51,004 nt of DNA from Micromonospora lupini str. Lupac 08 (GCF_000297395.2 NZ_HF570108.1:275170-326173); one strand, 5' to 3'; positions 7,524-15,943 are shown, numbered from the stretch's first letter. Numbers and translations are program-made. Notes: generated by a model not told the origin, from the letters alone.

Positions 7524-9064
7524 CGGTGGACGGCGGCCCGGCGACCGTCCTGGTGGTCGATGACAGTCGTACCAAGCGCTACCTGCTGGTCAGCTGGCTG
7601 ACCCGGGCCGGGTACACAGTCCTCGAAGCGGAGAACGGCGCCGAGGCGCTGGCTCGCGTCGACACGGACCGGATCGACCTGGTGGTGCTCGACGTCCGGC
7701 TGCCCGATCTGAGCGGCTACGAGGTCTGCGAACGGATCAAGGCGGCGCACCCGGTGTTGCCGGTGATCCACGTCTCCGCGCACGCCGTGGACGTCGCCGA
7801 CCGGGCCCAGGGGCTCACCCGGGGTGCCGACGCCTACCTGGCCGAGCCGATCGAGCCGGAGGAGCTGATCGCCACCAGCCGGGCGGTCCTGCGCTACTAC
7901 CAGGCCCGCAAGCGTGCCGAACTGCTCGCCGAGCGGCTCCTCGGCCTCGCCGACACCACAGTGGCGGTGCACGCCGCGTCGACCTTCGCGCGGCTGCTCG
8001 AGGTCGCCGCGGAGGGGGCCGCGCAGATCTTCAAGAGCCCGGCGGCGGTGATCGCCGAGACGTTCGACGGCGACTGTCTGGCCGGGATCTGCGCCGGCCC
8101 GGGCGCCGAGGCGGCAATCGTGCCGTGGGTCGTCGACGACACCGGGGTGCCCACGGGCGCAACGGTCAAGGTGGAGGTTCCGGCGAACTGGGGGCTGCTG
8201 GCCTGGCCGGCGGACGACACGGTGACGGTGGCCGCCGCCCGGCTGCGGGAGGACCGGGCCCCGCTGTACGTGGTGGTCCCCACCGCCACCCAGACCGCCC
8301 GGACGCCGGTGCTCGTGCAGCTCGCCCAGGCCGTCGCGGCGGCGGTCGAGGCCCAGCGCTCCTTCGACGAGGAGCACCGGATCGCCGTCACCCTCCAGCG
8401 CAGCCTCCTCCCACGCAGCCTGCCGACGGTGGCCGGCCTGGACCTCGCGGTGCGCTACGAGCCGGCCAGCGCGCAGACCGAGGTGGGCGGTGACTTCTAC
8501 GAGCTGGTGATGCTCGACGGGCACCTGCTGCTGGCGATCGGCGACGTGGCGGGCCACTCGCTGCACGCGGCCACCGTGATGGCCGAGCTGCGGCACGCGG
8601 TGCGGGCGTACGCGGTCGAGGGGCACCAGCCCGGCGAGATCCTGCACCGGGTCAACGAGCTGATGCGGACCCTGCTGCCGAACGAGTTGGCCACGCTCTG
8701 CGTCCTGCTGCTGCACCCGCCGACCGGGCGGGTCCGGCTGGCCAGCGCCGGCCATCTCCCCCCGCTGCTCCAGCAGAACGGCAAGATCGAGTTCGTGCAG
8801 CACTCGGCGCCACTGCTCGGCGTCCGCGCGCCCCGACCGGCCGACCTGGAGTTCGTCCTGCCGGCCGGCGCCACGCTTGTGTTCTACACCGACGGGTTGA
8901 TCGAGCGTCGGGACGCCACCATCGACGAGGGGCTGGCCGCGCTCGCCGCGGTGGCCGCCACCGTCGACGACGACCTGGACGAGTTCTGCGCCCGCCTGCT
9001 TGTGGAACTGGCCCCGTCCAAGATCCAGGACGACGTCGCCGTGGTAGTCCTGCGCCGTCGCTGA
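7520..9064 (+). CDS. Receiver-PP2C fusion response regulator (RsbU-like output)
   Basis: 514 residues: receiver domain at 8-125 (acidic pair Asp14/Asp15, phospho-acceptor Asp58 in VVLDVRLPD), a linker or GAF-like middle at about 130-280, and a SpoIIE/PP2C phosphatase at 290-512 (GGDFYEL, GDVAGHS, FYTDGL, QDDVAV). In the family such proteins dephosphorylate anti-sigma antagonists when their receiver is phosphorylated. The normally conserved receiver lysine is replaced by glutamate (YLAEPIEP, Glu109), so phospho-switching may differ. The GTG start overlaps the kinase stop (GTGA). It ends the operon, and the preceding kinase is the obvious phosphodonor. Confidence 0.87.
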   Translation: MTVDGGPATVLVVDDSRTKRYLLVSWLTRAGYTVLEAENGAEALARVDTDRIDLVVLDVRLPDLSGYEVCERIKAAHPVLPVIHVSAHAVDVADRAQGLTRGADAYLAEPIEPEELIATSRAVLRYYQARKRAELLAERLLGLADTTVAVHAASTFARLLEVAAEGAAQIFKSPAAVIAETFDGDCLAGICAGPGAEAAIVPWVVDDTGVPTGATVKVEVPANWGLLAWPADDTVTVAAARLREDRAPLYVVVPTATQTARTPVLVQLAQAVAAAVEAQRSFDEEHRIAVTLQRSLLPRSLPTVAGLDLAVRYEPASAQTEVGGDFYELVMLDGHLLLAIGDVAGHSLHAATVMAELRHAVRAYAVEGHQPGEILHRVNELMRTLLPNELATLCVLLLHPPTGRVRLASAGHLPPLLQQNGKIEFVQHSAPLLGVRAPRPADLEFVLPAGATLVFYTDGLIERRDATIDEGLAALAAVAATVDDDLDEFCARLLVELAPSKIQDDVAVVVLRRR

Positions 9065-9084
9065 GGGCCCGCTGCGCTGGCGGC

Positions 9085-9960
9085 TCAGTGCACCGAGCGC
9101 GCGTACGCGGCGGGTGACACCCCGGCGACGGCGGTGAAGTCGCGGACCAGGTGGGCCTGGTCGCTGTAGCCGAGGTTGGCGGCGAGTCCCGCCCAGTCGA
9201 GCGGAGCCCCGGCGGCCCGCTCGACTGCCTCCTGGAGGCGGTAGCGGCGGATCACCCACTTCGGGCCGACCCCCACGTACTCAGTGAAGAGCCGTTGCAG
9301 CCGGCGGACCGGGACGTCGTGCCGCGCGGCGAAATCGTCGACGCGCAGCACCGTCCGGTCGGCCCGGATGGACTCGGCCAGCCGGACGGCCTCCGCGGCG
9401 GCCGGGTCCGGGTCGGGCGCCCACGCGGTGAGTGCCGCATCGAGCGCGCGACAGCGGTCGGCGTCGCTGCCCGCGCACACCGGATGGGTGGGACCGGTCA
9501 GCCGGCCGACGGGCAGCGGCAGTCGACGTCCGGTCAACTCGGCCACGGAACGACGCCAGAACGGGTGGAAGCCACCTGGGCGGAACTGGATCCCGCAGAC
9601 CCGGCCGGTGCCGGTGAGCGTGATCCGGAACAGGTCGCGGCCCACCCCGGCCACCTCGCCGGCCTCCACCCCGCCGCGGTGGCCGACGCCGTCGCGATCG
9701 CCGTTGCGGTCGTTGTCGCGGTCGTTGTCGCGGTCGCTTTCGCGGTCGCCCTCGTCGTCGCTCCGGAACACCACGTTGACCGCCGGGTGCGGCACGATGC
9801 GCTGCTCGAACGGCGCGCTCAACGTCCAGTCGATCAACCAGTAGTGCTCGACCCACAGGCGCAGGGGTTCGGCCGGCAGGTGCCGCCGGAAGCGGACCTC
9901 GCGCAGCAACCGCGCCGGGTCGAGAATGCCCCGACTGTCGCCACGCGGTCGCTGTCGCAT
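9085..9960 (-). CDS. AraC-family transcriptional regulator
   Basis: Cytosolic one-component regulator of 291 residues from the ATG at 9960. The C-terminal double helix-turn-helix (about 205-290) shows ARHDVPVRRLQRLFTEYVGV and the second HTH LAANLGYSDQAHLVRDFTAV; the N-terminal part starts RRHLPAEPLRLWVEHYWLID, typical of DUF6597-type AraC regulators. Between them is an odd Asp/Arg stretch (DRESDRDNDRDNDRNGDRDG) encoded by a 12-bp tandem repeat. A GTG at 9999 would overlap the divergent gene at 9992 and was rejected. The divergent gene is the likely target. Confidence 0.8.
   Translation of the reverse strand: MRQRPRGDSRGILDPARLLREVRFRRHLPAEPLRLWVEHYWLIDWTLSAPFEQRIVPHPAVNVVFRSDDEGDRESDRDNDRDNDRNGDRDGVGHRGGVEAGEVAGVGRDLFRITLTGTGRVCGIQFRPGGFHPFWRRSVAELTGRRLPLPVGRLTGPTHPVCAGSDADRCRALDAALTAWAPDPDPAAAEAVRLAESIRADRTVLRVDDFAARHDVPVRRLQRLFTEYVGVGPKWVIRRYRLQEAVERAAGAPLDWAGLAANLGYSDQAHLVRDFTAVAGVSPAAYARSVH
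9696..9755 (-). repeat. 12-bp tandem repeat inside the AraC gene
   Basis: Four to five copies of a 12-bp unit (GGTCGTTGTCGC on the plus strand at 9708, 9720 and degenerate at 9732 and 9744). They code for an alternating Asp/Arg/Asn linker, probably disordered. Confidence 0.7.
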
Positions 9961-9979
9961 TTCTTCAAGACCACCCTCA

Positions 9980-9985
9980 TACGCT
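9980..9985 (+). promoter_or_regulatory. Leaderless -10 box of the TIGR03086 gene
   Basis: TACGCT lies 6 nt before the ATG at 9992. The ATG sits in the palindrome GGCCATATGGCC (9986-9997). Confidence 0.35.
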
Positions 9986-9991
9986 GGCCAT

Positions 9992-10576
9992 ATGGCCACT
10001 CAGACTAGCGATCTGCTGGCGGCTGCGGCGCCGCGAACCGTCGACGTGGTACGCGGTGTCGCCGACGACCAGCTCGACCTGCCCACTCCGTGCCGCGACT
10101 ACGTGGTCCGTGATCTGCTCAACCACCTGTTCGAGGTGGTGGTGAACTTCCAGGACCTGGCTCAGAAGAGGCAGGTGGAGTGGGCCGAGAAACCCGACCA
10201 CCTGGACGACGGCTGGCGGGACCGGTTCCCGGTCGAGACCGACCGCCTGGTCGCCGCCTGGTCCGACCCGTCCACCCTGGAAGGTGTCTCACCCGGCATG
10301 GGGCTGCCGCAGACCGTCATCGGCGGCATGGCGCTGCTGGACCTGATCGTGCACGGCTGGGACCTCGCCGTGGCGACCGGCCAGCCCTACCGGCCCGCCC
10401 CGGAGGCGGTGGCCGAGCTGCACGCCCTGGTCGAGCAGCTGGGCCCGACCGCCCGCAAGATGGGCGTCTTCGCCGACCCCGCCCCAACCGAACCCACCGC
10501 AACCCCCACCAACCCCGACCTGGACCGCCTCCTGACCCGGACCGGCCGAACCCCCACCTGGCCCCGGACTCCCTGA
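9992..10576 (+). CDS. TIGR03086-family (DinB/maleylpyruvate isomerase-like) protein
   Basis: 194-residue cytosolic protein of the actinobacterial TIGR03086 family, related to the metal-binding DinB and mycothiol-dependent maleylpyruvate isomerase N-terminal domains. The start is typical (LLAAAAPRTVDVVRGVADDQ then LPTPCRDYVVRDLLNHL), and the histidines in LLNHL and LIVHGWDL are the expected metal ligands. The tail is rich in Pro and Thr and probably disordered. The frame is open 66 bp further upstream, but the ATG at 9992 begins the conserved region and follows a TACGCT box. It is divergent from the AraC gene. The substrate is unknown; a thiol-transferase or detoxification role is only a family-level guess. 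Confidence 0.8.
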   Translation: MATQTSDLLAAAAPRTVDVVRGVADDQLDLPTPCRDYVVRDLLNHLFEVVVNFQDLAQKRQVEWAEKPDHLDDGWRDRFPVETDRLVAAWSDPSTLEGVSPGMGLPQTVIGGMALLDLIVHGWDLAVATGQPYRPAPEAVAELHALVEQLGPTARKMGVFADPAPTEPTATPTNPDLDRLLTRTGRTPTWPRTP

Positions 10577-10592
10577 CTCCACCCCATCCCCT

Positions 10593-10656
10593 GCGGTGAT
10601 CAAGAGGTTTGCGTCATCAGCGCGACGAAATCTGACCCAAATCTCTTGATCACCGC
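10593..10656. repeat. Palindromic extragenic element (TGATCA type), hairpin
   Basis: Inverted repeat with 24-nt arms (10593-10616 and 10633-10656) that pair at 22 positions around a 16-nt loop. The arms begin GCGGTGATCAAGAG. It follows the TIGR03086 stop by 16 bp, so it could also end transcription. It shares TGATCA-N-GAGGTT with the element at 27339-27399. Confidence 0.75.
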
Positions 10657-10723
10657 TGCGGGAGGGGCGGGGCAGGGGAGTCGGAGCGGGGTGGGTGGTT
10701 GACTTGGGTATTCGCTCGGTGAA

Positions 10724-10729
10724 TAGTGT
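10724..10729 (+). promoter_or_regulatory. Promoter of the PadR operon
   Basis: TAGTGT lies 5 nt before the GTG at 10735, with TTGACT at 10699-10704 as a possible -35 box (19-bp spacer). It supports the inner GTG as a leaderless start. Confidence 0.4.
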
Positions 10730-10734
10730 GCCGG

Positions 10735-11271
10735 GTGTCCACGCCGCATGTGCTGCTCGGGTTGCTCGCTGGGGGCAGCCGGCACGGGTATGAGCTCAAG
10801 CGTGCGCACGACCAGCGGTTGCCCCGGGCTCGGCCGTTGGCGTTCGGGCAGGTCTACGCCACCCTCGGTCGCCTGGAACGGGACGGCCTGGTGGCCACCG
10901 CCGGCCAGGATCGGGCCTCCGGGCCGGACCGCACGGCGTACGAGCTGACCGGTGAGGGTCGCGCCACGCTGGACCGGTGGCTGTCCGCTGTGGAACCACC
11001 GATGCCGTACGTGGCCAGCACGCTCTTCGCCAAGGTCGTGGTGGCGCTGCTGGTGGCCGACGTCGACCGCGCCCGGTCGTACCTGGTCGCCCAGCGGGCC
11101 GCCCACACCGCACGGCTGCGGGAGCTGACGGCGGTCAAGGCCGACCCGGCCGCAACCCTCAGCGACGTCGTCGCGGCCGACTTCGCGATCGCCCACCTCG
11201 ACGCGGACCTGCGGTGGCTGCACACCACCCTGGGCCGGGTCGCCGACTGGCACCGGGAGGTGCATCCGTGA
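10735..11271 (+). CDS. PadR-family transcriptional regulator
   Basis: 178 residues: an N-terminal winged helix (LLGLLAGGSRHGYELKRAHD, then LAFGQVYATLGRLERDGLV) typical of PadR, and a helical C-terminal dimerisation domain. It is a cytosolic repressor that in this family usually controls the adjacent efflux genes and itself. The GTG at 10735 was preferred over the GTG at 10726 because it has a -10 box at leaderless spacing and begins the conserved region. Its stop overlaps the ABC ATPase start (GTGA), forming a three-gene operon with the exporter. Confidence 0.87.
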   Translation: MSTPHVLLGLLAGGSRHGYELKRAHDQRLPRARPLAFGQVYATLGRLERDGLVATAGQDRASGPDRTAYELTGEGRATLDRWLSAVEPPMPYVASTLFAKVVVALLVADVDRARSYLVAQRAAHTARLRELTAVKADPAATLSDVVAADFAIAHLDADLRWLHTTLGRVADWHREVHP

Positions 11272-11969
11272 CGCAACTCCAGGCTCGCGGCGTGGTTCGG
11301 GCGTACGGCCCGACGCCCGCCCTGCGCGGTGTGACGCTCGACGTGGCCGAGGGCGAGATCGTCGCGGTCACCGGTCCGAGTGGCTGCGGCAAGTCGACCC
11401 TGCTGCACTGCCTGGCCGGGATCCTCCGGCCCGACGCGGGCGAGGTCACCTGGCGCGGCCACCGGATCGACACCTGGTCGGAGGCGGCCCGGTCCCGGCT
11501 GCGGCGCACCGAGTTCGGGGTGCTGTTCCAGTTCGGCCAGCTCGTCGCCGAGCTGACCGCGGCCGAGAACGTGGCCCTGCCCCTGCTCCTCGCCGGCACG
11601 GGGCGGCGAGAGGCACGGACGGCGGCGCTCACCTGGCTGGAACGCTTCGGGGTGGCCGACCTGGCCGACCTCCGGCCGGGGGAGATGTCCGGAGGTCAGC
11701 AGCAGCGGTGCGCCACCGCGCGTGCCTTGGTCACCGAACCGTGGGTGCTCTTCGCCGACGAGCCGACCGGCGCGCTCGACACGCTGACCGGCGAGCAGGT
11801 GCTCACCCAGCTCGTACGCCTGGCCCGCGAGCAACGCACCGCCGTCGTGCTGGTCACCCACGAGCCGCGGATCGCGGCGTACGCCGATCGGGAGATCGTG
11901 CTGCGCGACGGCCTGGTGGACCACACCGGCCTGGGGCTCGACGTGCCGTTGGCGGGCGGCGCCCGGTGA
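11268..11969 (+). CDS. ABC transporter ATP-binding protein (MacB/LolD type)
   Basis: 233-residue ATPase subunit. Walker A GPSGCGKST (about 42-50), Q-loop in LLFQFGQLVAELTAAENV, signature MSGGQQQRCATARAL, Walker B WVLFADEPTGALD and the H-loop VTHEPR are all intact. The Q-loop and signature spacing match the LolD/MacB subfamily that pairs with FtsX-like permeases. The GTG start overlaps the padR stop, and the stop overlaps the permease GTG at 11966. It probably energises export or envelope work under PadR control; the substrate is unknown. Confidence 0.92.
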   Translation: MTQLQARGVVRAYGPTPALRGVTLDVAEGEIVAVTGPSGCGKSTLLHCLAGILRPDAGEVTWRGHRIDTWSEAARSRLRRTEFGVLFQFGQLVAELTAAENVALPLLLAGTGRREARTAALTWLERFGVADLADLRPGEMSGGQQQRCATARALVTEPWVLFADEPTGALDTLTGEQVLTQLVRLAREQRTAVVLVTHEPRIAAYADREIVLRDGLVDHTGLGLDVPLAGGAR

Positions 11970-13495
11970 GGCCGGCGACGTTGGTGCGGCTCGCGCTGGC
12001 CGGCAACCGGACCGACACCGCACGGGTGGTGCTGACCGCGCTCAGTGCCCTGCTGGCGACGCTGGCCGGGCTGGCGGCGCTCACCGTGCTGGCGATCCAG
12101 AAACCGGCGGGTGACGCCTGGGCGGAGTCCGAGCAGTACCGCAACGAGTTGCTGCGGGAGCCGGGGTTGCGCGGGGGGACGGCGTTCGCGCTGCTGATGC
12201 TTGCCATCCCGGTGCTGGCGCTGGCCGGCCAGTGCGCCCGACTCGGCGCCCCGGCGCGGGACCGCCGCCTCGCTGCCCTCCGGCTGGCCGGCGCCACCCC
12301 CGGTCAGGTCACCCGCCTGGCGGTGCTGGAAACCGGCCTGGCGAGCCTGCTCGGCACCATTGCCGGGCTGGGCGTCTACCTGGTCGGTCGTGAGCTGCTG
12401 CACCGGCCGGACGAGCGGGGTCGCCTGGCCCTGCCCACCGACGTGCTGCCGTCGACAGGCGCGCTTGTCGCGGTGGTGCTGGGTCTGCCGGTGCTCGCGG
12501 CGGCAGCCACCGCCCTGATGCTGCGTACGGTCACGACCAGCCCGCTCGGGGTCAGTCGCAAGGCCGTGCGGGAACGGGGTCCCCGTCCCTGGGCCGGGCT
12601 GTTGATCGGCCTGGGCCTGGTCTCCTTCGTCGCCGTACGCCCGGCGATGGACCGGATCGACGGGAACGACGTGGTGCGGGGGTGGGTTCTGCCACTGCTG
12701 GTCCTGGCGGGTGGCCTCGCCGCGATGATCGGTGTGGTCATCGGCACCGGCTGGATCTCGCACACCTGCGGACGTCTGCTGCACCGGCACGCCCGTGGCG
12801 CGGCGGCGCTGCTCGCGGCGGGCCGGCTGATGGCCGACCCGTGGGCGGGCAGCCGGACGTTCGCCGCGCTGCTGGCGGCCGTGATCTTCGGTGCCGGCGC
12901 GGCGGCGCAGCGCGCCTACTTCGCCACCCAGGATGAGCTGGAACGGGAGCAGAACCGCCTCGCCGGGGTGGACGCCGGCACCAACCCCTTCTACCTCTCG
13001 ACGATGGACCTGGTCGACGCCGCGGTGGCCGTGGCGGTGCTGATCGCGGCGGGCGGGCTGCTCGTCGCGCTGGTCGAGGGGATCGTCGCCCGCCGCCGCG
13101 CCTACGCCGCGCTGATCGCCACCGGCGTGCCGCGTTCCACGCTGAGCGGATCGGTGGCGTGGCAGGCGCTGGCCCCGGCGGTGCCGGCGATCCTGCTGGC
13201 ACTCACCATCGGACTGCTGCTCGGCCGAGGACTCTTCGGCAGCGTCAGGGTCAGCGCGGGCGGGTCGTCGACGGTGGTGTGCGAGGCCACGGCGGCGCTC
13301 TGTGACGATCCGGCGACCCGCGACCAGTACACCCGGATCGTGCAGGTCGCCGGGGCGGAGCGGGTGATCCCCGTACCCCTGGAACAGCTGGCCTGGCTCG
13401 GCGCCGGCGCCCTGGCGGCGGTGCTGGTGACGGTCGGCGTCGGCCTGCTCTTCCTGCGGGTGAGCACGGCGGTGGACGAGCTGCGGACGGCCTGA
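11966..13495 (+). CDS. ABC transporter permease, FtsX-like
   Basis: 509-residue inner-membrane protein. An N-terminal TM segment (LTALSALLATLAGLAALTVL) is followed by a soluble part and then two clusters of hydrophobic segments typical of FtsX/MacB-like permeases. Repeated RLAGATPGQVTRLAVLE-type and IATGVPRSTLSGS-type cytoplasmic coupling motifs mark the two FtsX halves. Cysteines in the C-terminal loop (VVCEATAALCDD) may form an extracytoplasmic disulfide. The frame is open upstream, but the GTG at 11966 overlaps the ATPase stop by four bases. It is the last gene of the PadR operon and is convergent with the small gene at 13520. Confidence 0.85.
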   Translation: MRPATLVRLALAGNRTDTARVVLTALSALLATLAGLAALTVLAIQKPAGDAWAESEQYRNELLREPGLRGGTAFALLMLAIPVLALAGQCARLGAPARDRRLAALRLAGATPGQVTRLAVLETGLASLLGTIAGLGVYLVGRELLHRPDERGRLALPTDVLPSTGALVAVVLGLPVLAAAATALMLRTVTTSPLGVSRKAVRERGPRPWAGLLIGLGLVSFVAVRPAMDRIDGNDVVRGWVLPLLVLAGGLAAMIGVVIGTGWISHTCGRLLHRHARGAAALLAAGRLMADPWAGSRTFAALLAAVIFGAGAAAQRAYFATQDELEREQNRLAGVDAGTNPFYLSTMDLVDAAVAVAVLIAAGGLLVALVEGIVARRRAYAALIATGVPRSTLSGSVAWQALAPAVPAILLALTIGLLLGRGLFGSVRVSAGGSSTVVCEATAALCDDPATRDQYTRIVQVAGAERVIPVPLEQLAWLGAGALAAVLVTVGVGLLFLRVSTAVDELRTA

Positions 13496-13519
13496 GTCGG
13501 GGCCGACCGCCGACCGGCG

Positions 13520-13708
13520 TCAGGCGCTGAGCAGGCCGGCGGAGAGCGCGACAAGCGTGCCGACGACCGCCGAGCAGCAACACACCAGGAGGCCGGCGAC
13601 GATCGCGAGGATCAGCCAGACGCGACGGTCCCGGGCGACGGCCGCGATGCTCGGCCGCCGGCGGGCCTCGTCGGCCGACCCGTCGTCATCCTCCGTTGCC
13701 CCGGTCAC
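13520..13708 (-). CDS. Small single-pass membrane protein (62 aa)
   Basis: No family recognised. An acidic then basic cytoplasmic N-terminus (TEDDDGSADEARRRP) precedes one transmembrane segment at about 32-58 (IAGL..-type helix with CCC in LLVCCCSAVVGTLVAL). The three adjacent cysteines in the helix are unusual and could be lipid- or metal-linked, but nothing shows this. The ATG at 13708 is followed by good high-GC codon use. It stands alone between convergent permease and peptidase genes. Confidence 0.55.
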   Translation of the reverse strand: MTGATEDDDGSADEARRRPSIAAVARDRRVWLILAIVAGLLVCCCSAVVGTLVALSAGLLSA

Positions 13709-13764
13709 GCCGAAAGTCTAGGCCCGTGACCTTTCCGGCCCGGTCCGGACCGCGCCCGCCCCGT

Positions 13765-13814
13765 CATGATCGCGCTCGATCCTGGGAACACTCCCGGGAT
13801 CGGGCGCGATCATG
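13765..13814. repeat. Palindromic extragenic element, hairpin
   Basis: 23-nt arms (13765-13787 and 13792-13814) pair at 21 positions around 4 nt. The arms begin CATGATCGCGCTCGATCC. It lies 19 bp beyond the oligopeptidase stop and may serve as its terminator. Confidence 0.7.
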
Positions 13815-13833
13815 CGACGTGCGGCGGCGCTGG

Positions 13834-15930
13834 TCAGGCGCGACCGAGGCGGTCCAGGATCCAGGCGTTGATGAACGCCTCCTCGCGCCACGCGTCGTAC
13901 CGGCCGCTCGGGCCACCGTGCCCGGCGCCCATCTCGGTCTTGAGCAGGTAGTCGCCCTGCGGGGCGGTCGCCCGCAGCCGCGCGATCCACTTCGCCGGCT
14001 CGGAGTAGAGCACCCGCGTGTCGTTGAGGCTGGTCACCGCGAGGATCGCCGGGTAGTCCACCGCCGCGACGTTCTCGTACGGCGTGTACGACTTCATGTA
14101 CGCGTAGACCTCGGGGTCGTCGAGGGGGTTGCCCCACTCCTCCCACTCGGTGACGGTGAGCGGCAGCGACGGGTCGAGGATCGAGGTGAGCGCGTCCACG
14201 AACGGCACCTGCGCCACGATCCCCGTGAACGCGTCCGGGGCGAGGTTGGCGACCGCGCCCATCAGCAGCCCACCTGCCGAGGCGCCCCTGGCGACCAGCC
14301 GGTCGCCGGCCGTCCAACCCGACTTGACGAGGTGCCGGGCGCAGGCGACGAAGTCGGTGAACGTGTTCTTCTTGGCCAGCATCTTGCCCTGGTCGTACCA
14401 GCGCCGGCCCAGCTCGCCACCGCCGCGGATGTGCGCCACCGCGAAGACCACGCCCCGGTCCAGCAGGGACAGGCGGGCCACCGAGAACCAGGGGTCCATG
14501 CTTGCCTCGTACGAGCCGTAGCCGTACAGCTCGCAGGGCGCCGAGCCGTCCCGGGGCGTGCCGACCCGGCACACAAGCGAGATCGGCACCCGCGTGCCGT
14601 CGTCGGCGAGCGCCCAGTCGCGGTGCTGCTCGTACTCCGCCGGGTCGTACGGCCGCCCGTCCGGGCCGGGCAGCACCGGCTTCTGCTTACGCAGCACCAT
14701 CTGGCGGGTGACCAGGTCGTAGTCGTACACCGAGTCGGGGGTGACGAGCGACGAGTAACGTAGCCGGATCTGCCCGGTCCGGTACTCCGGGTTGGCGTCC
14801 AACCCGACGCTGTAGAGCGGTTCGGGGAAGTCGATGTCGTACGAGTCGTCGCTGCCGACCGGCAGCACCCGCAGGCCGGTGAGCCCTTCGGTGCGCAGCG
14901 ACACCACCAGGTGGTTCGCGAACGCGTCGACCGCCTCCAGGCGGGTGCCCGGGGTGTGCTCGATCAGCGGCACCCAGTCGCCCGGGGTGTCCGCCGAGGT
15001 GAACGCCAGCGCGAAGTCCTCCGCGCCGTCGTTGTGCAGGATCAGGAAGCGGTGGCCGTGGTGCTCCACGGCGTACTCGACACCCTGCCGGCGGGGCGCG
15101 ATCACGGCCGGCGCCCCGGTGGGGTTGCCGGCCGGGATCACCAGCACCTCGCTGGTGATCTTGCTGTGGATGTCGATCAGGATGAACTTCTCCGACCGGG
15201 TCAGCTCCACGCCCACCCAGAACCGCTCGTCGTCCTCCTGGTGGACCACCACGTCGTCGGCCGCCGCGGCGCCGATGGTGTGCCGCCACACCCGGTTCGG
15301 CCGCCAGGCGTCGTCGACTGTCACGTAGAACAGCACCGACGCGTCGGCCGACCAGGCGGTGCCGTAGAACGTGTCGGGCACCTCGTCCGGCAGCAGCTCG
15401 CCGGTGCCCAGGTCCTTCACGCGCAGGGTGAACCGTTCGTCGCCGGAGAAGTCGGTCGAGTACGCCAGCCAGCGGCCGTCCGGGCTGACGTCGAACGCGC
15501 CGAGCGAGAAGAAGTCGTGCCCCTCGGCCAGCAGGTTGCCGTCGAGCAGCACCTCCTCGCCGTCGAGCGGGGCGCCGTCCGCGCTGACCGGTGGGTCGGT
15601 CTCGCCGTCGCGGACCGCGCGCCGGCAGTGCACCCCGTACTGCTGGCCCTCGATCGTCCGGGTGTAGTACCAGTGGCCGCCCTTGCGGGTGGGCACGGAC
15701 AGGTCCGTCTCCCGGGTGCGCTGACGGGTCTCCTCGAACAGGTCCGCGCGCAGGGCGGCCAGGTGCGCGGTGCGCTCCTCGGTGTACGCGTTCTCGGCGG
15801 TCAGGTAGGCGATCGTCTCCGGGTCGTCCTTGGCGGCGAGCCAGGCGTACTCGTCGACGACCGTGTCGCCGTGGTGGGTGCGCTCGGTGGGCACCCGCTT
15901 CGCCGCGGGCGGGGCAGTCTCGGTGGTCAC
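13834..15930 (-). CDS. Oligopeptidase B (S9 family serine peptidase)
   Basis: Cytosolic prolyl-oligopeptidase-fold enzyme of 698 residues that cleaves small peptides, normally after Arg or Lys. The N-terminal half is the seven-bladed propeller preceded by the typical DEYAWLAAKDDPETIAYLTA start; the C-terminal half is the alpha/beta hydrolase. The catalytic triad is visible: Ser551 in GASAGG, Asp637 in SLNDTRV and His671 in GAGHGG. Length matches E. coli PtrB (686). I chose the GTG at 15930 because TAACGT lies 7 nt upstream; a GTG at 15939 would add three residues. It is divergent from the FAD oxidoreductase at 16027. Confidence 0.93.
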   Translation of the reverse strand: MTTETAPPAAKRVPTERTHHGDTVVDEYAWLAAKDDPETIAYLTAENAYTEERTAHLAALRADLFEETRQRTRETDLSVPTRKGGHWYYTRTIEGQQYGVHCRRAVRDGETDPPVSADGAPLDGEEVLLDGNLLAEGHDFFSLGAFDVSPDGRWLAYSTDFSGDERFTLRVKDLGTGELLPDEVPDTFYGTAWSADASVLFYVTVDDAWRPNRVWRHTIGAAAADDVVVHQEDDERFWVGVELTRSEKFILIDIHSKITSEVLVIPAGNPTGAPAVIAPRRQGVEYAVEHHGHRFLILHNDGAEDFALAFTSADTPGDWVPLIEHTPGTRLEAVDAFANHLVVSLRTEGLTGLRVLPVGSDDSYDIDFPEPLYSVGLDANPEYRTGQIRLRYSSLVTPDSVYDYDLVTRQMVLRKQKPVLPGPDGRPYDPAEYEQHRDWALADDGTRVPISLVCRVGTPRDGSAPCELYGYGSYEASMDPWFSVARLSLLDRGVVFAVAHIRGGGELGRRWYDQGKMLAKKNTFTDFVACARHLVKSGWTAGDRLVARGASAGGLLMGAVANLAPDAFTGIVAQVPFVDALTSILDPSLPLTVTEWEEWGNPLDDPEVYAYMKSYTPYENVAAVDYPAILAVTSLNDTRVLYSEPAKWIARLRATAPQGDYLLKTEMGAGHGGPSGRYDAWREEAFINAWILDRLGRA

Positions 15931-15937
15931 GGCGGCC

Positions 15938-15943
15938 ACGTTA
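15938..15943 (-). promoter_or_regulatory. Leaderless -10 box of the oligopeptidase gene
   Basis: TAACGT on the minus strand, 7 nt before the GTG at 15930. The same hexamer and spacing occur before the gene starting at 47824. Confidence 0.4.

Noticed and set aside
9961..9999. GTG at 9999 as start of the AraC gene
   Set aside because: It would overlap the start of the divergent gene at 9992 and adds 13 residues before the conserved region.
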